Shown: one piece after another, positions 29,540-38,465 of the stretch
Position numbering within the stretch: the stretch's first letter is position 1
How the letters are laid out: each line of letters opens with the position of its first letter
Source of the DNA: SAR92 clade bacterium
GTDB taxonomy: Bacteria > Pseudomonadota > Gammaproteobacteria > Pseudomonadales > Porticoccaceae
Direction: 5' to 3'
DNA: 59,889 nucleotides
Assembly (NCBI GenBank): GCA_014381985.1
Contig: JACNKP010000040.1
Location: forward strand, 1-59,889
The notes under the pieces: model-generated
What the model was told of the DNA's origin: nothing
The model's input: only the letters and a program-made list of their open reading frames with translations
The model's database searches: none
Program-made: the position numbers and the translations under genes

Positions 29540-30064
29540 TTAATCTGAATTGCTCGTGAGTGTCCTTATAAGCTCCATAGCTACCTTTGGAGCCTTGGTT
29601 CCGCTAGAAGAAAAAATGAGGCTAGCAACTTCACGATAAAGAGGGTCTCTCTCATCAAACAGACTATCGATGACAGCTTTACGGTCATCAACCTGCAGTA
29701 AAGGACGCGCTTTATCCCTCTTAGTGCGTTCATACAACTGCTGTTTGGTTGCCGACAAATAAATGACCTGACCGGCATCAGCCATAGCAATACGGTTCTC
29801 ACAACGCAGAACAATGCCACCCCCAGTTGCTATAATCGCTGTACTAGCGGTATCAATAGCATGCCGAAGTGCCCTAGTCTCTCTCTCACGAAATCCCTCT
29901 TCACCCTCGACGTCAAAGATCCATTGAATATCAGCTCCGCTAGATTTAACAACTTCATGGTCGATATCAAGAAAGGGTCTGCCCAATGCATTAGCCATTT
30001 CCCTACCAATGGTAGACTTGCCCGCGCCCATTGGGCCTATTAAAAAAATATTTTTTTTAGTCAT
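29540..30064 (-). CDS. aroK: Shikimate kinase
   Basis: ATP-dependent phosphorylation of shikimate. The 174-residue protein has the P-loop GPMGAGKST (residues 10-18), the shikimate-binding D-x-D segment FLDIDHEV near 34-41, FRERE and the ATGGGIVLR loop. The start overlaps the pilQ stop by 4 bases (ATGA), so translation is coupled to the pilus operon, the conserved pilQ-aroK junction of gammaproteobacteria. Confidence 0.97.
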   Translation of the reverse strand: MTKKNIFLIGPMGAGKSTIGREMANALGRPFLDIDHEVVKSSGADIQWIFDVEGEEGFRERETRALRHAIDTASTAIIATGGGIVLRCENRIAMADAGQVIYLSATKQQLYERTKRDKARPLLQVDDRKAVIDSLFDERDPLYREVASLIFSSSGTKAPKVAMELIRTLTSNSD

Positions 30065-31800
30065 TTATCCACGAAACTATCGTCTATTACCTTAGGTGTT
30101 ATAAAGATAAGTATTTCACGTTTATCCGTAACACGCAGTTCTTTTCTGAACAATCCGCCCACGCCAGGCAAATCCCCTAAAAATGGGACTTTGTCTACGC
30201 TACTAATTTCTTCCGATTGAAAGATACCACCTAAGACCAATGTTTGCCCATCTCCGACCAAGGCCTGAGTCGAAATTTCAGTAATATCAATGGCTGGTTC
30301 ACCATTAACGCTAAGACTGCCCACTGAGTCTTGCTTAATCAACAAGTCCATAATAACTCTATTGTCAGGGGTTATTTGTGGCGTGACCTCCAGCAGTAAT
30401 ACTGCTTCCTTGAATTCAGTCTCCACCACACCTCCATTGGTTCCTTCAGCCTGCGTAACGGCCTGATAGGGAATCTCGACTCCAGATTTGATTGACGCTT
30501 TTTCCTTGTCGGCTGTAAGAACCTTTGGCCTAGATACTATTTCTCCAAAGCCACTAGCTTGTAGGGCGTTTAACTCAAGATCAATCAAGAAATTGTCCGA
30601 CAAATAACCAAGGCTAAATGCGCTAGTTGGAGAGGCTAACCCAAGATCTGATGCTAAGCGACCCGATAGTTGCTTAGAAGGATCAGTAACCAAATCGGTC
30701 ATTAAATTTACTCCCTGAGCCCCCGCCAACCCCCAAGAAGCACCAAGTTCCTTCCTAAAGTCTGAGGTAGCCTTAACAATGCGAGCTTCAATTAATACCT
30801 GCTTGACTGGAATATCTATAGTCGCCAGCAATATCTTAAAGGCATCAATTTTTTGTTGAATATCCGTTATAATAATAGTGTTGGTTCGGTCATCCATCGC
30901 AGCAGAACCCCGCTCAGAGAAAAGGGATGACTGAGATCGTTTCTCACTACCACCTCCAGATCCAACACTCCCGCCGCTAAGTAATTTGAACACCTCTTGA
31001 GCTTTCGCATATTTAATTCTCGCCACATGGGTCACCAGCGGCGATAAAGAAAGTAATTTCTTGCGGCTATCAACTTCCTTTTGTTCTCTTTCCGCTATTT
31101 CTTCTATGGGTGCTACGAGTAAAATATTCCCAGTCTGGCGCATACCCAGTCCTTTGGACTGCATAATTATATCCAGTGCCTGATCCGAAGGAACATTATC
31201 TAAGTTAAGCGTAATATCACCTTGAACAGAGTCGCTGGCAACTAGATTTAAAGACTTAAAATCAGCAATCAGCTCTAAAACATCACGAACCTTAATGTTT
31301 TGAAATTTAAGATCCATTAAATCGCCTGTGTAAGGTTCCTTTTTACGCTCTTCTTCAAACTGCGGTTGGGTGTTGATTTTTCCAAACACCTCAAGAAGCA
31401 GTTCGCCTGGATTGTCTATGCTTTTGTACGAAAAAGGTCCTTTAGTACCGACGGTCAAAATCACATCAGCATTAGATTGCTTACTATCGATATAGGCTAT
31501 CGGTGTCGAAAAATCAGACACGTCTAAGCGGCGATCTAATTTTTGGGGTAAGTTAATTCTTTTAAAACGCACGGTTATTTTCTTTGCTGTCGCTGCGATA
31601 TCAACGTCAGTGGCTGGATCCGAGTAACGAACAATCAGACGCGCGCTATCTGTTCCACTGGCGCCAAAATCAATATCTGAAATTAGAGGTGGTTCTTGGG
31701 AGGAGACCCCAACAGCAACAAAAAGCGACAACCCAGACATAATAGCGCAGTGAAAAGCCCAGCGTATTGCATCAACCATGCTATTTTTTTTACGTTTCAT
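30061..31800 (-). CDS. pilQ: Type IV pilus outer membrane secretin PilQ
   Basis: Forms the outer membrane gate for the type IV pilus. The 579-residue protein has an N-terminal export signal (hydrophobic about residues 12-32), one AMIN domain (about 40-135), an STN/N0 domain (about 155-225, LKFQNIKVRDVLELIADF), a Secretin_N (N1) domain interrupted by a glycine- and serine-rich loop (SVGSGGGSEKRSQSS), and the C-terminal secretin beta-domain (about 350-575). It is shorter than pseudomonad PilQ (about 710), which has two AMIN domains. Overlaps pilP and aroK by 4 bases each. Confidence 0.95.
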   Translation of the reverse strand: MKRKKNSMVDAIRWAFHCAIMSGLSLFVAVGVSSQEPPLISDIDFGASGTDSARLIVRYSDPATDVDIAATAKKITVRFKRINLPQKLDRRLDVSDFSTPIAYIDSKQSNADVILTVGTKGPFSYKSIDNPGELLLEVFGKINTQPQFEEERKKEPYTGDLMDLKFQNIKVRDVLELIADFKSLNLVASDSVQGDITLNLDNVPSDQALDIIMQSKGLGMRQTGNILLVAPIEEIAEREQKEVDSRKKLLSLSPLVTHVARIKYAKAQEVFKLLSGGSVGSGGGSEKRSQSSLFSERGSAAMDDRTNTIIITDIQQKIDAFKILLATIDIPVKQVLIEARIVKATSDFRKELGASWGLAGAQGVNLMTDLVTDPSKQLSGRLASDLGLASPTSAFSLGYLSDNFLIDLELNALQASGFGEIVSRPKVLTADKEKASIKSGVEIPYQAVTQAEGTNGGVVETEFKEAVLLLEVTPQITPDNRVIMDLLIKQDSVGSLSVNGEPAIDITEISTQALVGDGQTLVLGGIFQSEEISSVDKVPFLGDLPGVGGLFRKELRVTDKREILIFITPKVIDDSFVDK

Positions 31801-32318
31801 TTGGCTTCCTTCATGAGAATAAGTCTAGGGCGAGCAAACCACCTACCCTTGTTATCTGATATTTTTTCTATAATGGTGATTTTGTCAGAGTCAACACTCG
31901 CCACCTCACCAAAGTTCTTGCCCAAATAGCTACCCAACTCAACCTTAGTAACCTTGCCTGATGGGTCGGCAACTAAGCCCCAAATTTTATCTTTATTTCT
32001 CAAAACACCTACCATTGAGAGAAAACTCACCTCGTAGAGCTCTAAAGATTGCTTTTCTCGACTTAAATTTGGCGACTGAGTCTGAGACTCTTCAGCAGTA
32101 ATATTAGCCACAAAATCAGACTCCAAGATAAACGGGCTACGCTTAAATCTTGAACTATAAACATAAATAGGTTGTTCAGAGAATTTCGGGATAGACTCAA
32201 TATCAACTGGCGGCTGCGCTCTAACTTGAATCAGGCGATCCTGTAAACTCAAAACACTACTATCAGAGCAGGCAACGAGAGCTAAAATAAAAGAGCAGCA
32301 TAAAAGTTTATTCATCAT
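31797..32318 (-). CDS. pilP: Type IV pilus assembly lipoprotein PilP
   Basis: Inner-membrane lipoprotein that links the PilNO complex to PilQ. The 173-residue protein has a lipoprotein signal peptide with lipobox LVAC (Cys17, followed by SDSS). The C-terminal beta-domain includes the MVGVLRNKDKIWGLVADPSGKV signature split across about residues 105-127. Overlaps pilO by 11 bases and pilQ by 4. Confidence 0.93.
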   Translation of the reverse strand: MMNKLLCCSFILALVACSDSSVLSLQDRLIQVRAQPPVDIESIPKFSEQPIYVYSSRFKRSPFILESDFVANITAEESQTQSPNLSREKQSLELYEVSFLSMVGVLRNKDKIWGLVADPSGKVTKVELGSYLGKNFGEVASVDSDKITIIEKISDNKGRWFARPRLILMKEAK

Positions 32319-32925
32319 TATTTACCGAATCTACAAACCGGTAGGTCTTTGCCTCCAGTGTCATGATCAAGGGGCCATTTTCCTTATGGTTAATACTGAA
32401 ATCATGCATAGTCACTAGCCGAGTAACCTGAGACAGGCCTGCTACAAACGCCCCCAAAGCATGGTATGAGCCGACGACAGCAATGTTTATCGGTAGTTCA
32501 ACGTAAAGGTCCCGCTTATTCTCTGACTCTAGAGCAACAAAAGATGTCGATAATCCATGATCTGTAGCCACTTTTGAGATATCTTCTATGACTTCTGCAA
32601 CTTCGGACTCCGAGGGCATTTTTGCCGCTTGCGCAGCAAACATAGCGTCGAGTTCGGTCATTTGATTCAGGTATGCCTCCCGCCCTGAAATCAGCGCATA
32701 TTCGCTCTGAAATATCATTAATTTTTCTTCACGGAGCACTGACTCAGCCGACGTACTGTCAAAGATTTCGCGAATAAAAAACGAATAGCCTGCAAAGAGA
32801 ATCAAGCAAATAGAGACTACTAGCGCGGCACCAAAAATGGTGTTAGGCCAAGTCTCTAGATGCCTTAGATCGAAGTCACCTTCGCGTAAGATTATATTTA
32901 AATTAAAACCTGGTGAAGAATCCAT
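32308..32925 (-). CDS. pilO: Type IV pilus inner membrane component PilO
   Basis: Partner of PilN in the alignment subcomplex. The 205-residue protein has a short cytoplasmic N-terminus, one transmembrane helix (about residues 30-51, IFGAALVVSICLILFAGYSFF), a coiled-coil stretch (about 55-105) and a ferredoxin-like periplasmic domain (ELPINIAVVGSYHALGAFVAGLSQ). A good AAGGGA ribosome binding site precedes the ATG, and a stop codon lies in frame just upstream. There is an unusual 105-base gap to pilN rather than an overlap. Confidence 0.93.
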   Translation of the reverse strand: MDSSPGFNLNIILREGDFDLRHLETWPNTIFGAALVVSICLILFAGYSFFIREIFDSTSAESVLREEKLMIFQSEYALISGREAYLNQMTELDAMFAAQAAKMPSESEVAEVIEDISKVATDHGLSTSFVALESENKRDLYVELPINIAVVGSYHALGAFVAGLSQVTRLVTMHDFSINHKENGPLIMTLEAKTYRFVDSVNNDE

Positions 32926-32989
32926 TAAAACGTCCCTTTTTTACACCCAACCCACGTGGGCAATGAAAATCAATCAGACCCTGCACATA

Positions 32990-33011
32990 GCCTTAACAAA
33001 TTACTTAAGGC
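32990..33011. repeat. Inverted repeat between pilN and pilO
   Basis: GCCTTAA (32990-32996) pairs perfectly with TTAAGGC (33005-33011) over an 8-base loop, starting 20 bases past the pilN stop. A second palindrome, CCCACGTGGG, is at 32951-32960. Neither is followed by a T-run, so they look more like RNA processing or stability hairpins inside the pil operon than terminators. Confidence 0.5.
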
Positions 33012-33030
33012 ACCGACTGATACCTTTACC

Positions 33031-33582
33031 CTAATCTCTAACAACATCCAGCTCGACCTCCATGTAGAAAATATTCCCCACTCCTGCGCCTGAACCTGAC
33101 CCCCCTATTTCTTTTAATTTGGCCCGGGTAAAAAGATAGGATTCGTCTAAATTTTTCATTAGAGCTGCCACATCATGGTTCGATCCGGCCACCCCAGAGA
33201 TTGATATCAAATTGTCTTTCCTCTCCAGAGTTGTCAAAGTAACCCCCATAGGCACTGCATTAACAGACTCATCAAACAACCTTACAATTTCGGAACGCGA
33301 GGATTGAACATTTTGGAGAACGCGATTCTTACTGATCAAGTCTCGTTTTTTTCTTTCCAGCCCTTTAACTTCGATCAAGCTTCGGCCCAAACCCGCAATC
33401 TCTTTTTCAATGATTTTTTTCTCACGAATTATCTCTTCTAAATTTGAACTCGATAACATATAGACAAACCCAACAAGCATGACGCTCAAGACGCTCGCCC
33501 CCAACAAGGTGGCCAGCATGGCTTGTTTTCGCAGTTGTCGTGATGTCTCCCTCCACGGAAGGAGGTTGATTGTCTTAGTCAT
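33031..33582 (-). CDS. pilN: Type IV pilus inner membrane component PilN
   Basis: Inner-membrane protein that binds PilM through its N-terminal cytoplasmic tail; the conserved INLLPWRE peptide is present at residues 5-12. One transmembrane helix (about 20-42), a coiled-coil stretch and a small periplasmic domain follow. 183 residues is normal. The ATG overlaps the pilM stop by 4 bases. Confidence 0.94.
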   Translation of the reverse strand: MTKTINLLPWRETSRQLRKQAMLATLLGASVLSVMLVGFVYMLSSSNLEEIIREKKIIEKEIAGLGRSLIEVKGLERKKRDLISKNRVLQNVQSSRSEIVRLFDESVNAVPMGVTLTTLERKDNLISISGVAGSNHDVAALMKNLDESYLFTRAKLKEIGGSGSGAGVGNIFYMEVELDVVRD

Positions 33583-34685
33583 CTACTTTCACTCAAAGCC
33601 AATCCCAAAGCCAGCATCATGGCTGGACCCTCATCTGCGAACGAATTCGCATCAATTGCGTTATTAACCGTCAAATGTTTTAGAACGTCGCCAACCTCAG
33701 CGGGTATTGATAAAGCAGAAGCTATGTCATCGGCTAGCCCATCAAGCTTCGAAACTCCACCTGATAGCACAAGCTTACTAATCACGATAGACTCACTCGA
33801 GGAATAAAATATTTTCATGGCTTTATCGATATGCTTAATTAAAGAATGCTTAAAAGGCTCAAGCATTACCTGTCCGTAATCATCAGACAACCCACCTTTT
33901 CGCTTAGCCCTGCCTGCGTCAGACCAACTCAGATTGTAGTGTTGCTGAATTTCTTCGGTCAGCTGTTTGCCGCCAAACGCCGTTTCAGTTGAGTAAATGA
34001 TTGACTTGCCGCTTATCACTGCAAAAGTAATCTGAGACGCACCTATATCAATAACAGCGTGTGCTTGATTATCATCAGCAGCTTCACCAATAAGGAGACC
34101 GTAGGCGCGCCCTAGAGCAAAACTCTCGACATCGACTATCCTTAGATCTAAACCAGCACTCTGTAAAACAGACTGCCGAAGTTCAACTTGCTCCTTTGGA
34201 CATGCAACCACCTGAACTAAAAGCTCATCTGGCAGTGCTGGGTTCTCGCCTAGAATTATAAAATCAACGCTGGCTTGCTCAAGCGCGTAGGGCAACATAG
34301 CCTCGATGTCGGCCTGAACACGACTCTCTACCTCAAGTGGAGATAGAACAACAGGGACGCTAATAATTGTATTGAGGACAAAAGAACCTGCCATCGCAAC
34401 AGAAACGTCTGAGCATGTGCTCCCTGATTTTTCAAGCACCGCGTTTATCGCATTTGCAACGGCGTGCTCATCAGCTATCTCATGATCCCTGACAGCGCCT
34501 TCTGGAAGGGGCACAACGGCATAGCTTACCACCTCAAAATGCCCTTTTTGGTTGACATGAAGCTCAACTAGTTTCACGGCAGACGAAGATATATCTATGC
34601 CTAACAGAGCGGTGCGGCTAGGAGTACGAAACAGCAACGCATTCAATAATGCCGTTATTTTCGCAATTATTTTTTTTCTATCCAC
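33579..34685 (-). CDS. pilM: Type IV pilus assembly ATPase-fold protein PilM
   Basis: Cytoplasmic actin-like protein that binds PilN and forms the inner ring of the pilus machine. The 368-residue protein shows the phosphate-1 motif LLGIDISSSAVKLVEL (about residues 27-42), HAVIDIGASQITF (about 208-220) and LSGGVSKLDGL near 315. The start is a GTG at 34685 with no clear ribosome binding site; a run of eight A residues follows a few codons later. First gene of the pilMNOPQ operon, divergent from mrcA as in Pseudomonas. Confidence 0.94.
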   Translation of the reverse strand: MDRKKIIAKITALLNALLFRTPSRTALLGIDISSSAVKLVELHVNQKGHFEVVSYAVVPLPEGAVRDHEIADEHAVANAINAVLEKSGSTCSDVSVAMAGSFVLNTIISVPVVLSPLEVESRVQADIEAMLPYALEQASVDFIILGENPALPDELLVQVVACPKEQVELRQSVLQSAGLDLRIVDVESFALGRAYGLLIGEAADDNQAHAVIDIGASQITFAVISGKSIIYSTETAFGGKQLTEEIQQHYNLSWSDAGRAKRKGGLSDDYGQVMLEPFKHSLIKHIDKAMKIFYSSSESIVISKLVLSGGVSKLDGLADDIASALSIPAEVGDVLKHLTVNNAIDANSFADEGPAMMLALGLALSESR

Positions 34686-34770
34686 AGATATGCCAAGCTA
34701 AAATACAGTCGATCTACGGTAACAACACACTTTCTTGATTTCTGTGATGCACTTCACGTTATCAAAGCTC

Positions 34771-34776
34771 TATAAT
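34771..34776 (+). promoter_or_regulatory. Candidate -10 box (TATAAT) for mrcA
   Basis: A perfect TATAAT lies 48 bases before the mrcA ATG in the divergent gap to pilM, and a second TATAAT at 34790-34795. The -35 position of the first (TGCACT at 34748-34753, 17-base spacer) is a weak match to consensus. Confidence 0.4.
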
Positions 34777-34824
34777 GAAAGGATAACGATATAATGCATC
34801 AGTAATGATCAGGAACCTTAGGTA

Positions 34825-37338
34825 ATGAACCTTGGTAAAGCTTTTAAAATAACCGCGGTATGCATCATATCGGGACTCGGCGGCTTTCTCTTAGTCTGCT
34901 CCTGCCTTTTCCTTTACCTCAGCCCTAAATTACCCTCCATCGATGAATTAAAAGATACTCGCTGGCAAATTCCGTTGCGAGTTACCTCGCGAGATTTGAA
35001 AATCATCAGCGAATTTGGAGAGAAAAAAAGATCACCAATAGACTTTGATGAAATACCGACCTTGATGATCGACGCGATTTTAGCGGCAGAAGATGACAGC
35101 TTCTTTGATCACAATGGAATTGTGATCTCTGGTTTAATGCGCGGCGTCGTGCAGCTGGCCACAGAAGGTCGCATTAGGAGCGGCGGAAGCACTATTACAA
35201 TGCAGGTAGCCCGCAATTTCTTTCTATCTAAACGCCAAGAATTCACGCGGAAGTTTAACGAAATATTATTAACTTTTAGAATTGAAAAGGCGCTTACCAA
35301 ACAAGAAATTCTGTCGCTTTATGTAAACAAAATCTTTCTCGGCAACAGAGCCTATGGCTTTGCTGCAGCATCCCATGTCTATTATGGCAAACCGCTGAGT
35401 GAATTAACCCTAGCCCAGATAGCAATGGTTGCAGGATTACCTAAAGCTCCGTCATCCTATAACCCCCTAGCTAACCCAGAGCGGGCAACCATTCGTCGAA
35501 ACTGGATCCTCGGGCGAATGTATAACTTGGATAAAATCACCGAAGGAGCGTATCGAGCAGCCATAGTAGAGGTGGATAATGCCTCTCTACACAGATCTCA
35601 ATCAGAATTAGATGCAGCCTATGCGGCGGAAATGGTTCGCCAACAAGTTATCGCCAAATTTGGCCTAAAAGCCTATACGGAAGGCTATACGGCGATCACC
35701 ACAATAGACTCATCTGCCCAAGCAAGTGCTGTTAGCGCAGTTCAATCGGGAATAAGAGCCTATGATAAACGGCATGGCTATAGAGGTGCCGAACGTAAAA
35801 ATATTGACCCAACTACATGGCAAGAAACTCTCCGAAAAACATCAACAATAGGCCCATTGCAACCAGCAATTGTCTCTTTCGTCCATGATGATCGGTTAAT
35901 ATTACTAAAAAAGAATGGTGAGACCACGATACTTAACTGGGCAGATGGGCTAGATAAACTGCGTCTGTTTAAAACCGTGAATGCCCAATCTCCCCTAATT
36001 GATTCTGCTGCGAGTGTGTTTGAAACTGGGGACCTAATTCGAATAGAGGAGCATGAAAATGGTCGCGTCACCCTGTCCCAAATCCCTCTAATCCAATCTG
36101 CAATGGTAGCACTTGACCCCTTTAACGGCGCCATCAGAGCGCTAGTGGGCGGATTCGATTATCGTCAAAGCACGTTTAATCGTGTCACCCAAGCAAGCCG
36201 ACAGCCGGGGTCCAACTTTAAGCCTTTTATTTACACCACCGCATTGAAAAATGGCTTCACAACAGCATCAATTATCAATGATGCTCCTGTGGTATTTGAA
36301 GATGCCAAACTTGAAGATACCTGGCGCCCTGAGAATGATGGCGGCAAATTTTATGGTCCAACTCGTCTTAGGGAAGCCCTGTACCGGTCAAGAAATCTCG
36401 TTTCCATTCGCTTACTTCGCAGAATAGGCGTTGACCGCACTTTAGAGAGCTTACAATCATTTGGTTTCAACACCAGCGATATGCCATCGGATTTATCAGT
36501 AGCCCTAGGCAGTCATGCCATGAGGCCAATTGACATCGCCACAGGGTATGCCATGTTTGCCAACGATGGTTTTAGAGTCAATTCTCATATTTTAGATAGG
36601 GTGATAGACCGAAATGGCAATGTGATATTTCAGGCACAGCCTGAACTAGCTTGCGATCCATGCGAGCCAGAAAATATCAGAGATGGCCAATTGCCACAAA
36701 CGGCTAACAATCCTTCTAATGACACAGTCGAGCAACAGTTAGAGCAGTTATTCAGTGATATTGAACAAAACTCTCTTGCGGAAGGCGATAAGTACAGTTG
36801 GGAAAAGGTAAAACAAAGCTTAAAACTGGAGCCTATAGCAGTCTCGACACCGGCTGAACGAGTCATTGATCAACAGACTGCATTCTTAATGGACTCCATG
36901 TTGAAAGATGTTATTTTACGGGGAACAGCCAGAAAAGCTAAAACATTAAATCGCTCTGATATCGCCGGTAAAACAGGGACTACAAACGGTCCGCGAGATG
37001 CATGGTTCTCCGGCTACTCTCCAGATCTAGTCGCGACAGCCTGGGTAGGCTTCGACGATAATTCAGTTTTAGGTCGAAATGAATATGGCGGATCTGCCGC
37101 CCTGCCAATATGGATTCAATTTATGGGCGAAGCACTGTCCGAAAAACCTATTGTGGTAAAACGCCAACCAAATGGTATCGTTATGGTAAAAATTGATGCC
37201 AAAACAGGGAAAAGAGTGCCTCCCAATCAGCAAGGTATTTATGAGTTTTTTAAATCGGAAAATGTCCCTGCTGCGCCCGATGACGAAAATGCCTCTACTC
37301 AGTCCGAACAACAGCCACTACCAGATGATTTGTTTTAA
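34825..37338 (+). CDS. mrcA: Penicillin-binding protein 1A
   Basis: Bifunctional inner-membrane peptidoglycan glycosyltransferase and transpeptidase. The 837-residue protein has one N-terminal transmembrane helix (about residues 9-31), a GT51 domain (about 60-230; EDDSFFDHNG with the catalytic glutamate near residue 90, GGSTITMQVARN, KIFLGNRAYG), an OB-like linker (about 330-415) and a transpeptidase domain with S463-x-x-K466 in PGSNFKP, S522-R-N524, and K716-T-G-T719. A CDPC pair near 612 lies in a periplasmic insertion. The gene is divergent from pilM, the conserved ponA/pilM arrangement. Confidence 0.96.
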   Translation: MNLGKAFKITAVCIISGLGGFLLVCSCLFLYLSPKLPSIDELKDTRWQIPLRVTSRDLKIISEFGEKKRSPIDFDEIPTLMIDAILAAEDDSFFDHNGIVISGLMRGVVQLATEGRIRSGGSTITMQVARNFFLSKRQEFTRKFNEILLTFRIEKALTKQEILSLYVNKIFLGNRAYGFAAASHVYYGKPLSELTLAQIAMVAGLPKAPSSYNPLANPERATIRRNWILGRMYNLDKITEGAYRAAIVEVDNASLHRSQSELDAAYAAEMVRQQVIAKFGLKAYTEGYTAITTIDSSAQASAVSAVQSGIRAYDKRHGYRGAERKNIDPTTWQETLRKTSTIGPLQPAIVSFVHDDRLILLKKNGETTILNWADGLDKLRLFKTVNAQSPLIDSAASVFETGDLIRIEEHENGRVTLSQIPLIQSAMVALDPFNGAIRALVGGFDYRQSTFNRVTQASRQPGSNFKPFIYTTALKNGFTTASIINDAPVVFEDAKLEDTWRPENDGGKFYGPTRLREALYRSRNLVSIRLLRRIGVDRTLESLQSFGFNTSDMPSDLSVALGSHAMRPIDIATGYAMFANDGFRVNSHILDRVIDRNGNVIFQAQPELACDPCEPENIRDGQLPQTANNPSNDTVEQQLEQLFSDIEQNSLAEGDKYSWEKVKQSLKLEPIAVSTPAERVIDQQTAFLMDSMLKDVILRGTARKAKTLNRSDIAGKTGTTNGPRDAWFSGYSPDLVATAWVGFDDNSVLGRNEYGGSAALPIWIQFMGEALSEKPIVVKRQPNGIVMVKIDAKTGKRVPPNQQGIYEFFKSENVPAAPDDENASTQSEQQPLPDDLF

Positions 37339-37389
37339 ATCATTGAGATAGATGCCAATTTGGCCGCTAGACTAAACGAGATTTAATAA

Positions 37390-38058
37390 ATGCATATAGA
37401 TTGGCAGAACATAGATACAGTGCTCCTAGACATGGATGGCACTCTCCTTGACCTGCACTTTGATAATTTTTTCTGGCTAGAACATTTACCAAAACGCTAT
37501 GCTGACCAGAACCAAGATAGCGATGGAGACTTAATCGGTGCTCTGCGCCAACAGCTAGTTGACAAACAAGGTACCCTCGAATGGTATTGCACTGACTACT
37601 GGTCTAGTCAATTAGGTGTCAATATCATCGCGTTAAAACAAGAGATAAGCCACCTCATTAAGGAACGACCTCAAGCACATAGTTTTCTTTCAGCACTCAA
37701 AGCCCATCAAAAAAAATGCGTACTGATCACTAACGCCCACCCTGATGCTGTCGCATTAAAATTCTCAGTCACGCGTATCGAACCATTGTTCGACAAGGTG
37801 ATTTCATCTCACCAGTATGGGTATCCAAAAGAGGCGCAAGAATTTTGGCATCGACTTCAAGTGGAGTGCCCATTTGATCCAGAAAGAACCTTATTTATTG
37901 ATGATTCAGAATCAGTACTGCGTGCCGCCAGTGCTTATGGCATTGCCCATTTACTCAGCATTGCAAAACCCGATAGCCAACGTGCGCCTGTTACGTCAGC
38001 TCAATTTAACTCAGTCGGTGACTTTGCGGAAATTCTCTCGATAGCAGGTAATCAATAG
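37390..38058 (+). CDS. yrfG: HAD-family GMP/IMP nucleotidase YrfG
   Basis: A 222-residue haloacid dehalogenase-type phosphatase. Motif I is DMDGTLLDL (residues 15-23, nucleophile D15), motif II lies in LITNAHPD, motif III Lys near the GYPKEAQEFW segment, and motif IV is FIDDSESVL. The FDNFFWLEHLPKRYA cap segment fits the YrfG group, which dephosphorylates GMP and IMP. It lies just before hslR-hslO, as in E. coli. The substrate is inferred from the family. Confidence 0.9.
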   Translation: MHIDWQNIDTVLLDMDGTLLDLHFDNFFWLEHLPKRYADQNQDSDGDLIGALRQQLVDKQGTLEWYCTDYWSSQLGVNIIALKQEISHLIKERPQAHSFLSALKAHQKKCVLITNAHPDAVALKFSVTRIEPLFDKVISSHQYGYPKEAQEFWHRLQVECPFDPERTLFIDDSESVLRAASAYGIAHLLSIAKPDSQRAPVTSAQFNSVGDFAEILSIAGNQ

Positions 38059-38060
38059 CT

Positions 38061-38435
38061 ATGGTGAAGGTGCGACTTGATAAGTGGCTGTGGGCTGCAC
38101 GATTCTTCAAAAATCGCGCGCTCGCAAAGACTGCCATCGACACTGGCAAAATTCATATTGATGGTCAAAAAGCTAAACCGAGCAGGATGGTTGAAGCAAC
38201 CAATACGCTCACGATTCGCCAGGGAGACGTCGAAAAAACTGTGCGTATCATTACAGCTTGTGAGCATCGACGCGGAGCCCCTGAAGCACAACTTCTTTAT
38301 GAAGAAACGGAGTCTAGTATTGAAGCCAGAGAGAAAAAGCCCGCTGAACAACGAGCGTTTCACGGATCCACGCCAGCCTCAACTCGACCCAACAAAAAAC
38401 AACGCCGACAAATCCATCGTTTTATAAAAATTTAA
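38061..38435 (+). CDS. hslR: Heat shock protein 15 (ribosome-associated, S4 domain)
   Basis: Hsp15 binds 50S subunits carrying stalled nascent chain-tRNA. The 124-residue protein begins with the S4 RNA-binding domain (VRLDKWLWAARFFKNRALAK, about residues 4-65) and ends in a basic tail (RPNKKQRRQIHRF). It begins 2 bases after the yrfG stop, preceded by AGGTAA, so the genes are co-transcribed. The yrfG-hslR-hslO order matches E. coli. Confidence 0.94.
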   Translation: MVKVRLDKWLWAARFFKNRALAKTAIDTGKIHIDGQKAKPSRMVEATNTLTIRQGDVEKTVRIITACEHRRGAPEAQLLYEETESSIEAREKKPAEQRAFHGSTPASTRPNKKQRRQIHRFIKI

Positions 38436-38465
38436 CCTTACTGAACTCTAACCTTAAAGTAGAAT

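Noticed and set aside
35778-36134. 118-codon minus strand frame inside mrcA
   Set aside because: Antisense shadow of the PBP1A linker and transpeptidase region.
38077-38427. 116-codon + strand frame inside hslR
   Set aside because: The S4 domain and basic tail of hslR are in the other frame, with correct start spacing.
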